From Maribacter sp. 4G9 (GTDB lineage Bacteria; Bacteroidota; Bacteroidia; Flavobacteriales; Flavobacteriaceae): a DNA stretch of 64,000 nucleotides. The notes beneath the pieces were generated by a model. The model made no database searches. It was not told the origin of the DNA and worked only from the letters and a program-made list of their open reading frames with translations. Of this stretch, positions 25,643 to 35,331 are shown one piece after another. The position numbers were made by a program, and so were the translations under genes. The DNA lies in the NCBI RefSeq assembly GCF_002742265.1, contig NZ_MDGL01000149.1, positions 62,001 through 126,000 on the forward strand, written 5' to 3'. The stretch's first letter is position 1; each line of letters opens with the position of its first letter.

Positions 25643-26983
25643 ATGCGAAGTCGATTACTGCTTTTAACCATACTACTGTCTTTTAGCCTTGGGTATTCAC
25701 AAGAACAGACGTATTCTTTTACACTTGAGGAAGCTGTACAGTTTGCCTTGGAAAACAATTATGCTGCCCTAAATGCCGATAGGGACATCATAGATGCCCA
25801 AAAACAAAAATGGGAAACCATTGCAACCGGTCTGCCACAAATATCCGGTGCCGTCAATTACCAAAATCAATTAATACAACAAGTGTTACAATTGCCCGGA
25901 GAAATTGCCGGTGGTGATCCCGGTACATTCGTTGAGGTCGTATTTGGGCAGCCCCAACAAGTTAGTGCCGCAGCTACGTTGAGCCAACAGATTTTTGATG
26001 GCTCTTATATTGTAGGAGTTCAAGCTACCAAAGCATTCCTTAGTTATAGTGCAAACAATAAGGAAAAAACGGCGCTGGAAGTGCGCAAACAGGTGGTAGA
26101 AGCTTATGGAAATGTCCTTTTGGCCCAAGAAAGCGTATCGATACTTGAAAAGAATAAAACTACGCTTGAAAAAAACGTGTACGAAACAAAAAAACTTTAT
26201 GAAAATGGCCTGGGAGATGAAGAGAGTGTGGATCAGTTACAAATCACATTATCCTCTATTGAAAACCAATTAAAGAACGCTTTGCGGTTGAGTGAAATTA
26301 CCGTACAAATGTTAAATATCAGTATGGGCTTGGATTTGAACGCCCCTACCCAATTACAGGAAGACCTTGAAGATTTGACCGTTTCAAAAATAGACTTGGG
26401 CATCCTATCTACTGCCTTCGACATTAGTGAAAATGTCGACTATAAATTAGCGGAAAATCTAAACCAACAACGCTATTACGAATGGAAATTGGCAAGAAGC
26501 AGGGCGTTACCTACCTTAAACGCGTTTGCATCTTACGGTGCGCTTTCCTTTGCTGAACAATTTTCGTTTTTTGACAATGGTCAGGATTGGTTTGAATTTT
26601 CTACCATTGGAGTAGACCTTAGTATCCCTATTTTTAGTTCCTTAAAACGAAGCGCTAGCACGCAACGTGCTAAAATTGCTTTGGAGAAGGCAAAGACCCA
26701 ATTGACGGAAGCGGAACAACAGATCCGTTTACAATTGGAAAATGCCAAAAGCAATTATGTACTTGCCATCGAGCAGTACGAGACTTCCAAGGAGAACCTG
26801 GCACTTGCGGAACGCATTGAGAACAAAAACCAGATCAAATATACGGAAGGCCTTGCCAGTAGTTTTGAACTGAGACAGGCCCAGACACAATTGTATACGG
26901 CCCAACAGGAATACCTACAATTTATGGTGGAAGTCATCAATAAGAAAACGGAGTTGGAAATCATTTTAAACAAACAATCCTAA
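25643..26983 (+). CDS. TolC family outer membrane efflux protein
   Basis: 446 residues with signal peptide (cleavage near GYSQEQ). Two repeats of long helices with the TolC pattern: SFTLEEAVQFALENNYAALNADRD (start of repeat 1, quoted as FTLEEAVQFALENN), and in repeat 2 the ENKNQIKYTEGLASSFELRQAQTQL region (as KYTEGLASSFEL). It forms the trimeric outer-membrane channel of a tripartite efflux pump. The gene begins immediately after the TetR stop, 26 bases before the adaptor gene. Confidence 0.94.
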   Translation: MRSRLLLLTILLSFSLGYSQEQTYSFTLEEAVQFALENNYAALNADRDIIDAQKQKWETIATGLPQISGAVNYQNQLIQQVLQLPGEIAGGDPGTFVEVVFGQPQQVSAAATLSQQIFDGSYIVGVQATKAFLSYSANNKEKTALEVRKQVVEAYGNVLLAQESVSILEKNKTTLEKNVYETKKLYENGLGDEESVDQLQITLSSIENQLKNALRLSEITVQMLNISMGLDLNAPTQLQEDLEDLTVSKIDLGILSTAFDISENVDYKLAENLNQQRYYEWKLARSRALPTLNAFASYGALSFAEQFSFFDNGQDWFEFSTIGVDLSIPIFSSLKRSASTQRAKIALEKAKTQLTEAEQQIRLQLENAKSNYVLAIEQYETSKENLALAERIENKNQIKYTEGLASSFELRQAQTQLYTAQQEYLQFMVEVINKKTELEIILNKQS

Positions 26984-27009
26984 GCAATCAATCAATTAAA
27001 TATACTATT

Positions 27010-28173
27010 ATGAGAAAGTTATTATCCCTGGCCATTCCTTTGGTACTGCTATCCTGTGGAGGTGAAAATCAATCCGTTTCCGGGTTGTTAGAAAGTGGGA
27101 ATCTAGAGGCCTTGAGAGCAAAGAAGAACGAAATAGTTGAACAACAGAAGGAACTTGAAAACCAGGTAGCACAGTTAGACTCTGTCATATCCCTATTGGG
27201 TACGGTAGAAAAGCTTCCCTTGGTGAATACTATAACCTTGGAATCCCAAATTTTCAACCACTATTTGGAACTTCAGGGCGATGTAAGCACCAAACAGAAC
27301 GTGCTAATTTATCCGGAAATGGCAGGTACCTTGCAAAAGGTTTACGTAAAGGAAGGACAGCGCGTGAACAAAGGGCAGATATTGGCAACTATTGACGACG
27401 GTGGCATGGGAAGCCAGCTTTCCCAATTGAAGACCCAGGCAGAACTTGCCAAAACCACTTTTGAAAGGAGAAAAAGACTCTGGGAACAACAAATTGGTTC
27501 TGAAATTGAATTCCTATCCGCCAAAGCGGAATATGAAGCCAGACAGGATGCCGTAAAACAAGTCGAGAGCCAATTGGGAAAATCAAATATAAGGGCACCA
27601 TTTTCAGGTATCATAGACGATGTTATCAAAGATCAAGGAACCGTGGTTTCACCGGGACCAGGTTCTGAAATGTTCAGGATCGTCAACCTATCGGATATGT
27701 ATATAGAGGTAGATGTCCCTGAGACCTATCTAGGTTCCATCTCAAAAGGAAAGGAAGCTTTGGTTTATTTTCCTGTATTGGGCGATAGTATCCAAACAGA
27801 AATCAGGGAAACCGGCAATTTCATAAATCCATCGAACAGATCTTTTAGCGTGGAAATTCCCGTACCAAACAAGGAAGGGAAAATAAAACCCAACCTTACG
27901 GCAAAGGTAAATCTTAACGACTACACCAGTGAGGATGCAATCTTGATACCTTCAAGTATTATTTCCGAAAATGCGGACGGTGAACAATATGTATTCGTGG
28001 CCAGAGAACCCGATGCCGAAAATGAAGCGGTCGTAAAAAGGACCATTATTACCATTGGCAAAACCCAAGGCCCTCTGGTAGAGGTAGTATCCGGTCTGGA
28101 AGCGGGAGACCAAGTAATTAAGGAAGGTGCCCGAAGCGTAAAAGATGGTCAAAAAGTAAAAATTCAAAAGTAA
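27010..28173 (+). CDS. RND efflux periplasmic adaptor (membrane fusion) lipoprotein
   Basis: 387 residues; lipoprotein signal with lipobox LLSC (Cys at about residue 16). A short heptad-rich segment at about 30-65 (AKKNEIVEQQKELENQVAQL) precedes the usual order: lipoyl-like hybrid half motif (YPEMAGTLQKVYVKEGQRVNKG), helical hairpin (about 130-180), second half (NIRAPFSGIIDDV), beta barrel and membrane-proximal domain. It links the RND permease with TolC across the periplasm. Upstream TolC gene and downstream permease gene (6-base gap) are in the same operon. Confidence 0.94.
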   Translation: MRKLLSLAIPLVLLSCGGENQSVSGLLESGNLEALRAKKNEIVEQQKELENQVAQLDSVISLLGTVEKLPLVNTITLESQIFNHYLELQGDVSTKQNVLIYPEMAGTLQKVYVKEGQRVNKGQILATIDDGGMGSQLSQLKTQAELAKTTFERRKRLWEQQIGSEIEFLSAKAEYEARQDAVKQVESQLGKSNIRAPFSGIIDDVIKDQGTVVSPGPGSEMFRIVNLSDMYIEVDVPETYLGSISKGKEALVYFPVLGDSIQTEIRETGNFINPSNRSFSVEIPVPNKEGKIKPNLTAKVNLNDYTSEDAILIPSSIISENADGEQYVFVAREPDAENEAVVKRTIITIGKTQGPLVEVVSGLEAGDQVIKEGARSVKDGQKVKIQK

Positions 28174-28179
28174 GTTTCC

Positions 28180-31100
28180 ATGAGCGATAAAGTAAAGAAA
28201 AACGCCGACAAGGAGTTTAAGCTATCCTCTTGGGCCATTGACAACCCATCGGTGATATATGTAATGATCGGCATATTTTTATGGTTGGGGTTTTCGGCCT
28301 ATATGTCCATGCCAAGGGAGGATTTCCCGGAGATTGTGGAAACCAAGATATACATTAGCACTCCCTATCCAGGCAATACGGCAGAGGATATTGAACGATT
28401 GATCACGGACCCCTTGGAGGACCGACTCAAAAACGTTAGCAACGTAGTGGAAATCGTATCCACTTCCCAAGAGGACTATGCTATCATCACGGTGGAGTTT
28501 GATGAGGAGATTACCGTAGAACAGGCAAAGCAGAATGTAAAGGACGAAGTAGATTCAGAAAAGGCCAGTGAAGATTGGCCCACGTTCAACGGCGCCAAGG
28601 TAGAGCCCAATGTGTTCGACCTGAATTTTTCCGAGGAAGTACCCATAATGAACATCAATTTTACCGGGGATTATCCGGTAGAACGTTTAAAGGAATTTGC
28701 GGAGTACCTCCAGGACGAAATAGAGGACCTTCCCGAAATAAAAAAGGCAGACATTCGCGGTGCACAGGAGAAAGAAGTGGAAGTGGCCGTGGACATCTAT
28801 AAAATGATGGCTGCCAAGATCAGCTTTCAAGATGTACTGAATGCCATAGGGAACGGTAACATGACCATTTCCGCCGGAAATTTAAAGACAAGCGGACAGC
28901 GAAGAACGATCCGGGTTTTGGGTGAGATCGAAAACCCTAGTGACCTGAACAACTTTGTGGTAAAGTCGGAAAACGGTGCGGTCTACCTTAAGGATATAGC
29001 AAAGGTAACGTTCGAGGAAAAGGACAAAACTACCTACGCCAGGGAATTTGGGGACAATGTGGTCATGCTCGATGTAAAAAAACGTGCGGGTAGGAATGCC
29101 ATTTCCGCAGCGGACAAGATCAAGGAAATCGTAAAACAGGAGCAGGAAAATTACTTTCCGGCAGATTTGCATATTTCCATCGCCAACGATTCTTCTTCAA
29201 GGACCTTGAACCAAGTGGACGATTTGGTGAACAATATCATTTTTGGTATCATCTTGGTGGTAACGGTATTGATGTTTTTCCTTGGTTTTAGAAACGCCCT
29301 TTTCGTGGGGTTTGCCATTCCCATGTCCATGTTCATGTCCTTTATGATCCTTTCTTCCTTAGGGTATACCCTAAATACCATGATCCTTTTTGGAATGATC
29401 ATGGGGCTGGGTATGTTGGTGGATAACGGTATTGTGGTGGTAGAGAACGTATACCGGCTCATGGACGAGGGCATGCCAAAAATTGAGGCGGCCAAAAAGG
29501 GTATCGGTGAAATTGCATTCCCCATTATCATCTCAACGGCAACTACGGTGGCGGCCTTTGTTCCCCTTGGCCTTTGGCCGGGTATCTTTGGGCAGTTCAT
29601 GAAGTATTTCCCTATTACGCTTTCAGTCGTACTGGGTTCTTCCTTGGTGGTGGCCATCTTCATGAACTCCATGTTGGTTTCCCAGTTTATGAGTACTAGT
29701 GAAAAGGACCTTACCAAAAAACAGCTCATACGAATGAGTATTATTTTAGGCGGGCTTGGTGCCTTACTATTGATTTTTGGTGGGGCCATGCGCGGATTGG
29801 GCTCGGTGTTGATCCTTACCGGAATCATGTTCTGGGTATACAAATACCTCATTAAGGGTGCGGCCATGCGTTTTCAAAAGAAGACCATGTCCCGCTTTGA
29901 GGATTGGTACGAAAGACGTTTGGTACATGCCTTGAGAGGTAAAAACGTGTATTGGTATTTTGGTGTGACGTTTTTACTTCTTATTGTCATTTTCAGGCTA
30001 TTTGGATGGTCATTGGAATCTGAAAGGACCAAGGTGGAATTCTTTCCGGACAATATTCCCAACGAGATTTATGTCTATATAGAATATCCGGAGGGTACAG
30101 CCATTGAAAAGACCAATGAGATTACCAAGGTGGTGGAAAAACAGGTATACGGACTCATGGACGATCCCGCCTATAAAAAGAACGGGGAGAACTTCATTGT
30201 TACCTCCGCAGTATCCGTAGTAGGCGAAGGAGCCGGTAACCCCTTAACGGATGGTGGCTCCTCCGCAGAAATGCCGCATAAGGGTAAAGTGACGGTGAAC
30301 TTCGCGGAATTCAAATACCGCAATGGCATAAATACAGAGAACATACGTGCCAAAGTACAGGAGGCCGTAGCGGGCATTTATCCCGGGGTGGCCATATCCG
30401 TAGAAAAAGAGGCGAACGGACCACCGGCAGGTCCGCCAATCAATATTGAATTGGAAGGCAGGGATTACGACCAGCTCATCAATACGGCAGAGGACATCCG
30501 CAACTTTTTGAATACCAAGAACATTGAAGGTATCGAGGAATTGAAAATCGATGTCAACAAAAGTAAACCTGCCATGCGTGTAAATGTAGACCGAGAAAAA
30601 GCCGGGGAACTTGGCGTGGCCGCGGGGCAGGTGGGCAATCAATTGCGTCGGTCCCTATTTGGAGAAAAGGCGGGAGTTTATAAGGAAGATGGGGAAGACT
30701 ACGACATCAATGTACGGTTCAACGAGGAATTGAGGTACAACAAAAGTGCCCTGTTCAACCAGAATATCATTTTTAGGGATCCCGCCAGTGGACAGATTAA
30801 GGAAGTTCCCATATCTGCCGTTGCCAAGGAAACCAATACCTCTGGATTCAGCGCCATAAAACACCGGGACGGAAATCGTGTGGTTACCGTGTATTCCGGA
30901 TTAAAAGCAGGTGGTAACGCCGCAGCGATCGTTGCGCAGATCCAAGAGGAAATGAAGCAGTTCCAGGGGATGCCAAATAACATTAAAGTGGATTATACCG
31001 GGGAGATCGAGGAACAGAACAAGCAGCAAATGTTCCTGATAGGTGCGTTTTTCTCGGGTCTTGGCCTTATCCTATTGATACTGATTTTCCAATTTGGGGG

Positions 31101-31647
31101 TATTTCCAAACCCTTGATTATTATGATCGCTATTTTCCTAAGTTTTATTGGGGTATTTGGAGGTTTGATGATAACAGGATGGTCCTTTGTGATCATGATG
31201 ACCATGATGGGAATCATTTCCCTGGCGGGTATCGTGGTGAACAACGGTGTGGTCCTGTTGGATTATACCCAGATTTTGGTAGACCGAAAAAAGGTGAAAC
31301 TGGGAATGGACGACAAGGACCTATTGACCTTGCCCGAAGCTAACGAAGCCATTGTGCGTGGGGGAAAGGCACGTCTACGACCTGTACTCCTCACAGCTAT
31401 CACCACGGTGCTAGGATTGATTCCCTTGGCGATCGGATTAAATATCGATTTCTTTGCCCTTTTTTCCGAGTTTAACCCACATATCTATATTGGTGGGGAT
31501 AACGTGGTGTTCTGGGGGCCCTTGGCCTGGACGGTAATATTCGGTCTCTTGGTGGCCACGTTCCTGACCTTGATCATTGTACCGGTATTGTTTAACATCG
31601 TATACCGCATCAAGATAAAGCTGAGGAGTTTAAGAAGCAACAACTAG
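28180..31647 (+). CDS. RND family efflux permease
   Basis: 1155 residues, about 100 longer than AcrB-type proteins. Visible: N-terminal helix and porter segment (YPGNTAEDIERLITDPLED), transmembrane helix 4 with GLGMLVDNGIVVVENVYR (Asp then Asn where AcrB has two Asp), and helix 10 with AGIVVNNGVVLLDY (Asn where AcrB has the relay Lys). An extra hydrophobic stretch at about 505-565 (IILGGLGALLLIFGGAM, GLGSVLILTGIMFWVY) lies between helix 6 and the second half and explains the length. Proton-driven inner-membrane exporter; substrate unknown. Last gene of the TetR-headed operon. Confidence 0.93.
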   Translation: MSDKVKKNADKEFKLSSWAIDNPSVIYVMIGIFLWLGFSAYMSMPREDFPEIVETKIYISTPYPGNTAEDIERLITDPLEDRLKNVSNVVEIVSTSQEDYAIITVEFDEEITVEQAKQNVKDEVDSEKASEDWPTFNGAKVEPNVFDLNFSEEVPIMNINFTGDYPVERLKEFAEYLQDEIEDLPEIKKADIRGAQEKEVEVAVDIYKMMAAKISFQDVLNAIGNGNMTISAGNLKTSGQRRTIRVLGEIENPSDLNNFVVKSENGAVYLKDIAKVTFEEKDKTTYAREFGDNVVMLDVKKRAGRNAISAADKIKEIVKQEQENYFPADLHISIANDSSSRTLNQVDDLVNNIIFGIILVVTVLMFFLGFRNALFVGFAIPMSMFMSFMILSSLGYTLNTMILFGMIMGLGMLVDNGIVVVENVYRLMDEGMPKIEAAKKGIGEIAFPIIISTATTVAAFVPLGLWPGIFGQFMKYFPITLSVVLGSSLVVAIFMNSMLVSQFMSTSEKDLTKKQLIRMSIILGGLGALLLIFGGAMRGLGSVLILTGIMFWVYKYLIKGAAMRFQKKTMSRFEDWYERRLVHALRGKNVYWYFGVTFLLLIVIFRLFGWSLESERTKVEFFPDNIPNEIYVYIEYPEGTAIEKTNEITKVVEKQVYGLMDDPAYKKNGENFIVTSAVSVVGEGAGNPLTDGGSSAEMPHKGKVTVNFAEFKYRNGINTENIRAKVQEAVAGIYPGVAISVEKEANGPPAGPPINIELEGRDYDQLINTAEDIRNFLNTKNIEGIEELKIDVNKSKPAMRVNVDREKAGELGVAAGQVGNQLRRSLFGEKAGVYKEDGEDYDINVRFNEELRYNKSALFNQNIIFRDPASGQIKEVPISAVAKETNTSGFSAIKHRDGNRVVTVYSGLKAGGNAAAIVAQIQEEMKQFQGMPNNIKVDYTGEIEEQNKQQMFLIGAFFSGLGLILLILIFQFGGISKPLIIMIAIFLSFIGVFGGLMITGWSFVIMMTMMGIISLAGIVVNNGVVLLDYTQILVDRKKVKLGMDDKDLLTLPEANEAIVRGGKARLRPVLLTAITTVLGLIPLAIGLNIDFFALFSEFNPHIYIGGDNVVFWGPLAWTVIFGLLVATFLTLIIVPVLFNIVYRIKIKLRSLRSNN

Positions 31648-31681
31648 TTTCAGAACATTTTTAAAAGACTTTCCGGTTGGT

Positions 31682-32437
31682 TTATTCAGACTGACCGGGG
31701 AGTTTTTTTGTTTTTAGTCCGTAGGTGTTGAAAATTCTTACAGCGATACTTAGGGCTAACAAAGCCCATAGAAAACATCCGATAGCCGAAAAAACAAAAG
31801 AGCCCAGTTCCTGAAACCCGTAAATGCCTCGTATACCTAAAAAAGTGGCAGTGAGCAGACCAATAAAACCCCAGGCCATCAACCTATACTTTAGGGAAGG
31901 AAGTTGTGCTTTTTCCTCAGGTAGTTTCAGCACAAACAAAAAGACAAGGATGATACCCAAGACCGAACTTACGAACTGAAAAACATTGAACAAGGATATC
32001 CCCCAAAGCTTCCGGTAAAAAAAGTCATAATAGTAATTTACTATGTAACCGTCGTAATGGGTGAAGTCGTCCCATAGCAAATGGGTGAACACGCCCAAGA
32101 GGATGGATATGAGTACCCTGACCCAATGGTTCCAGAAATAAGGAACCCAATTAAAAGTTAAGGAAAAGACCAACCGAATGGCCAGGAAATAAGGTAAAAT
32201 ACGTAGAAATAGTTGCTTCACTAGGCCATGGTAGAGAAACAAGATACCAATGGCTACGGGTATGTTGAAGAGCAGGATCCCGGGCCATGAGTCGGCCCAG
32301 TTCCCATTGACTTCCATACGTAGGAATCCTTCGAAATCTGGAACCAGACTACCTACGATCAATCCAGAAGTGGAAAGAGGTCCATTTTTCCTCAAAAAGG
32401 GAAGTACGACTGCGGGATGTGCAAAGGTAAACGGCAT
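31682..32437 (-). CDS. DUF4184 family membrane protein
   Basis: 251 residues with about six hydrophobic helices. It opens with the DUF4184 signature MPFTFAHPAVVLPF and GLIVGSLVPDFEGFLRM, including conserved His and Asp residues, and HLLWDDFTHYDG in the middle. Metal-dependent hydrolase-like patterns (His/Asp) have been noted for this group, but no activity is established. Inner membrane. It converges on the RND operon and is followed on the same strand upstream by the small secreted MORN-like gene, which has its own terminator. Confidence 0.85.
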   Translation of the reverse strand: MPFTFAHPAVVLPFLRKNGPLSTSGLIVGSLVPDFEGFLRMEVNGNWADSWPGILLFNIPVAIGILFLYHGLVKQLFLRILPYFLAIRLVFSLTFNWVPYFWNHWVRVLISILLGVFTHLLWDDFTHYDGYIVNYYYDFFYRKLWGISLFNVFQFVSSVLGIILVFLFVLKLPEEKAQLPSLKYRLMAWGFIGLLTATFLGIRGIYGFQELGSFVFSAIGCFLWALLALSIAVRIFNTYGLKTKKLPGQSE

Positions 32438-32512
32438 AGATGAAATTGTATATCCTAAACGGCTTGTTAGCCATTTTCTTACAATTTAAATATCCGAATA
32501 ACAGTATTGCAT

Positions 32513-32540
32513 AAAAAAAACCCGATACCATAGTACCGGG
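32513..32540 (-). terminator. Terminator of the MORN-like gene
   Basis: On the minus strand CCCGGTAC, loop TATG, GTATCGGG (one G-T pair), followed by eight T. It lies 24 bases after the stop of the small secreted protein gene and separates it from the DUF4184 gene. Confidence 0.8.
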
Positions 32541-32563
32541 CTTCAATTCTTTTATATGAGATG

Positions 32564-32911
32564 CTAGTTGGTCACTACGGACTCCTTTACATTCATTTTT
32601 TCTACACTAGCAATCCTGTTGTTTTCAAAACTGACTTCTTTAATACTTTCACCTTCCCAAAACAACCACTTACCTGTCTTGACACCTTTATCGTAGTTGC
32701 CCATGGCAATTTTTTCGCCTTTGGTATCGTACATGATCCATTCTCCCTGCAATTTTTCGTTTAGGAAAAAACCTTGTTGGGAAATTTCCCCATTGGCATG
32801 AAAATATGTAGCCTTAACTTTTTCCCCTACTTTTTCAAACTTAGGTGCTATTTCCTGTGCATTCACACCAAAGGAAAGTGCTAAAAGGGCGATTATTAGT
32901 AAACGTTTCAT
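32564..32911 (-). CDS. Small secreted MORN-repeat-like protein
   Basis: 115 residues; signal peptide with cleavage near VNAQE (about residue 19). The mature part has short repeated beta-hairpin units of the toxin-antitoxin YwqK/MORN type: ATYFHANGEISQQGFF, LQGEWIMYDTKGEKIAMGNY and KTGKWLFWEGESIKEVSF. Periplasmic or exported; function unknown. A textbook promoter lies upstream, and three AACGTT-containing repeats occur in the 265-base gap shared with the divergent aspS gene. Confidence 0.8.
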   Translation of the reverse strand: MKRLLIIALLALSFGVNAQEIAPKFEKVGEKVKATYFHANGEISQQGFFLNEKLQGEWIMYDTKGEKIAMGNYDKGVKTGKWLFWEGESIKEVSFENNRIASVEKMNVKESVVTN

Positions 32912-32951
32912 AATATATATTTTTTTTAATTAAGTACCTTCGACATAACAT

Positions 32952-33059
32952 TAACGTTACAAATATAGAATTATTTTACTATAAATCAATATTTAGGTAA
33001 CGTTTACTTAACATTAAATTTACATTGAAGTGGTAATCTTCTGTTTTATAACGTTTTAC
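32952..33059. repeat. Three TAACGTT(n)AC repeats
   Basis: TAACGTTAC (32952-32960), TAACGTTTAC (32998-33007) and TAACGTTTTAC (33049-33059) occur at spacings of 46 and 51 bases in one intergenic region, in the same orientation. The first touches the -7 box and predicted start of the MORN-like gene. An inverted repeat ATGTTAA-TT-TTAACAT follows at 33061-33076. Possibly binding sites for a regulator; none can be named. Confidence 0.4.
32960..32989 (-). promoter_or_regulatory. Promoter of the MORN-like gene (TTG-N19-TATATTTG)
   Basis: On the minus strand TTG (32989-32987), exactly 19 bases, then TATATTTG (32967-32960): the full Bacteroidota -33/-7 consensus. Predicted transcription start is near 32954, giving a leader of about 42 bases. 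Confidence 0.75.
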
Positions 33060-33142
33060 AATGTTAATTTTAACATCAATACCCTTCCTTACATTTTGAA
33101 AAAGGGATGGAATAAATAAATTTCTAATCAACCAAGACTTCT

Positions 33143-33150
33143 TAAATTTG
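33143..33150 (+). promoter_or_regulatory. -7 element before aspS
   Basis: TAAATTTG matches TAnnTTTG exactly, 26 bases before the aspS ATG; TTT stands 19 bases upstream where TTG would be expected. Confidence 0.45.
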
Positions 33151-33176
33151 CCTTTTCTTTTTATAAACCAATACTT

Positions 33177-34925
33177 ATGTACAGAAGCCATACCTGCGGA
33201 GAATTAAGGGATTCACATATAAACACCGATGTTGTTTTGTCCGGATGGGTACACAAGACCCGAGATAAGGGATTTGTGGTCTGGGTGGACCTCCGCGACC
33301 GATACGGTATTACCCAATTGGTATTCGATGAGGACCGTACTTCCAAGGAACTTTTAGAAAGCGCCCGAAACTTGGGCAGGGAGTTCGTAATACAGGTGAA
33401 TGGATCGGTAATCGAAAGGGCTTCTAAAAATGATAAGATACCCACAGGATCCATAGAGGTTTTGGTGAAGGAGCTCACCATACTCAATACGTCCAAAACA
33501 CCCCCGTTTACCATTGAAAAAGACACGGACGGCGGCGAGGACCTACGAATGAAATACCGGTATTTGGACATCCGGCGTAACCCGGTAAAGAACAATCTCA
33601 TCTTTAGGAGCAAGGTTGCCATGGAGGTGAGAAAATATCTTTCGCAGCAAGGATTCATAGAGGTTGAAACCCCTTATTTGATAAAATCGACCCCGGAAGG
33701 AGCTCGGGACTTTGTTGTTCCCAGTAGAATGAACGAAGGCCAGTTCTATGCCCTGCCCCAATCCCCACAGACTTTTAAACAACTGCTGATGGTGGGGGGA
33801 ATGGACAAGTACTTCCAGATCGTAAAATGCTTTAGGGACGAAGATCTTCGGGCGGACAGACAACCGGAATTTACTCAGATCGATTGCGAAATGGCCTTTG
33901 TGGAACAGGAGGATATCCTAAACGTCTTCGAGGGACTCACGAGATATCTTCTGAAAGAAATCAATGGTATAGACGTAGATAAATTCCCAAGAATGACCTA
34001 CGACGAAGCCATGAAAAAATACGGAAACGATAAACCGGATATCCGTTTTGGAATGGAATTTCGCGCCCTAACTCCCAAAGGGGGAACTTTTGGTTTTGAT
34101 ATTTTTGACAGTGCGGAATTGGTAGTGGGTATTTCCGTACCTGGTTGTGCCAACTATACCCGTAAGCAAATCGATGCCTTAACGGACTGGGTGAGACGTC
34201 CCCAGATTGGGGCCAAGGGTATGGTTTGGGTAAAATACAATGACGATGGAAGCCTTAATTCCTCCGTCAATAAATTTTTCGATGAGGCCGCCTTGTTGGA
34301 TATGGCTACACAGATGGATGCAAACCCTGGGGATTTGATGCTCATTTTGGCCGGGGAAACACATAAAACACGTACACAATTAAGCGCCCTCCGTATGGAA
34401 TTGGCGCAACAATTGGGCTTGCGAAAATCCAATGAATTTGCCCCATTATGGGTAGTGGATTTCCCTCTTTTGGAACTCGATGAGGAAACAGGACATTACC
34501 ATGCCATGCACCATCCATTTACCTCCCCAAAACCGGGGCAAATGGAATTGTTGGACACCGATCCGGGAGCGGTTCGTGCCAACGCCTATGATCTGGTATT
34601 GAACGGCAACGAAATTGGCGGAGGCTCCATCCGTATCCATGACAAGGAAACCCAATCCATCATGTTCAAACATTTAGGGTTTACCCCAGAGGAGGCCAAG
34701 GCCCAATTTGGATTTTTGATGGATGCCTTTCAGTACGGTGCACCGCCGCATGGGGGAATCGCCTTTGGTCTGGACCGATTGGTGGCCATTTTAGGCGGAC
34801 AGGAAACCATTCGCGACTTCATCGCCTTCCCCAAGAACAATAGCGGTAGGGACGTTATGATCGATGCTCCGGCACCTATCGATACCGCTCAGTTGGAGGA
34901 ACTGCATTTGAAATTGGATATTTAG
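33177..34925 (+). CDS. aspS: Aspartate--tRNA ligase
   Basis: 582 residues, normal length for bacterial AspRS. An N-terminal OB-fold anticodon-binding domain ([20 protein letters not shown], about 20-40) is followed by the class II core with motif 2 ([18 protein letters not shown]) and motif 3 ([16 protein letters not shown], near the C-terminus). The bacterial GAD insertion lies in between (about 285-420). It charges tRNA-Asp with aspartate in the cytoplasm. Single gene with its own -7 element; downstream is a repeat-rich intergenic region. Confidence 0.98.
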   Translation: MYRSHTCGELRDSHINTDVVLSGWVHKTRDKGFVVWVDLRDRYGITQLVFDEDRTSKELLESARNLGREFVIQVNGSVIERASKNDKIPTGSIEVLVKELTILNTSKTPPFTIEKDTDGGEDLRMKYRYLDIRRNPVKNNLIFRSKVAMEVRKYLSQQGFIEVETPYLIKSTPEGARDFVVPSRMNEGQFYALPQSPQTFKQLLMVGGMDKYFQIVKCFRDEDLRADRQPEFTQIDCEMAFVEQEDILNVFEGLTRYLLKEINGIDVDKFPRMTYDEAMKKYGNDKPDIRFGMEFRALTPKGGTFGFDIFDSAELVVGISVPGCANYTRKQIDALTDWVRRPQIGAKGMVWVKYNDDGSLNSSVNKFFDEAALLDMATQMDANPGDLMLILAGETHKTRTQLSALRMELAQQLGLRKSNEFAPLWVVDFPLLELDEETGHYHAMHHPFTSPKPGQMELLDTDPGAVRANAYDLVLNGNEIGGGSIRIHDKETQSIMFKHLGFTPEEAKAQFGFLMDAFQYGAPPHGGIAFGLDRLVAILGGQETIRDFIAFPKNNSGRDVMIDAPAPIDTAQLEELHLKLDI

Positions 34926-34933
34926 TGGTATCC

Positions 34934-35056
34934 TGTCATCCTGAGCAAAGCGAAGTATCTATTGAAATAACGGATTTCCGATAAATGCTAGGCGCTGTTT
35001 CGAGTACTGAACATGTAACAGATTCTTCGTTCCGCTACGCTTCACTCAGAATGACA
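34934..35056. repeat. Extragenic palindromic repeat element
   Basis: The left part TGTCATCCTGAGCAAAGCG (continuing to 34960) and right part CTACGCTTCACTCAGAATGACA (ending 35056) are near inverted copies, the common Bacteroidota extragenic element with core GTCATTCTGAGNGAAGCG. It lies directly after aspS. The inner 60 bases show no gene. Confidence 0.7.
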
Positions 35057-35159
35057 AAAGACACCCATTTGTCTTAATGGGCAAATCGAGGTATCCGTTG
35101 TGGAAAAGACCGTCAAAAGTGAAACTATACAACGAAACGGGGAGGATCAGGTTTTGTTC

Positions 35160-35211
35160 CGATACTTTTTCCATAGCCGAAAAAGTATCCTAAAAGGCTC
35201 AGTTGAGAGCC
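35160..35211. repeat. Two consecutive hairpins
   Basis: GATACTTTTT (35161-35170) pairs perfectly with AAAAAGTATC (35180-35189) around a 9-base loop, and GGCTC (35196-35200) pairs with GAGCC (35207-35211). The first lacks a T-run after the stem on the plus strand. Together with the flanking repeat copies they fill the 406-base gap between aspS and the ClC gene; no credible gene is present there. Confidence 0.5.
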
Positions 35212-35225
35212 ATGGAACGCACAAA

Positions 35226-35261
35226 AGATTCTTAGTTCCGCTACGCTTCACTCAGATGACA
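35226..35261 (+). repeat. Partial second copy of the extragenic repeat
   Basis: This stretch repeats the right part of the 34934-35056 element with few changes (AGATTCTT, GTTCCGCTACGCTTCACTCA, GATGACA). No matching left arm is seen close by, so it is a half element. Confidence 0.65.
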
Positions 35262-35295
35262 AAAAAAGAACCATCGGAATTAAACACTATTTAAA

Positions 35296-35303
35296 TACCT
35301 TTG
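35296..35303 (+). promoter_or_regulatory. -7 element before ClC gene
   Basis: TACCTTTG matches TAnnTTTG, 28 bases before the ATG at 35332. No clear -33 TTG. Confidence 0.35.
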
Positions 35304-35331
35304 AACGTTCCTTCAATTTAAGGTGCGTACT

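Noticed and set aside
29151-29867. Long minus-strand open frame inside the RND gene
   Set aside because: Shadow of the permease codons on the other strand; Met/Ile/Pro-rich with no domain.
35100-35294. 64-codon open frame in the aspS-ClC gap
   Set aside because: It runs across the hairpins and the half repeat, with no domain or hydrophobic pattern and a GTG/TTG-type start.
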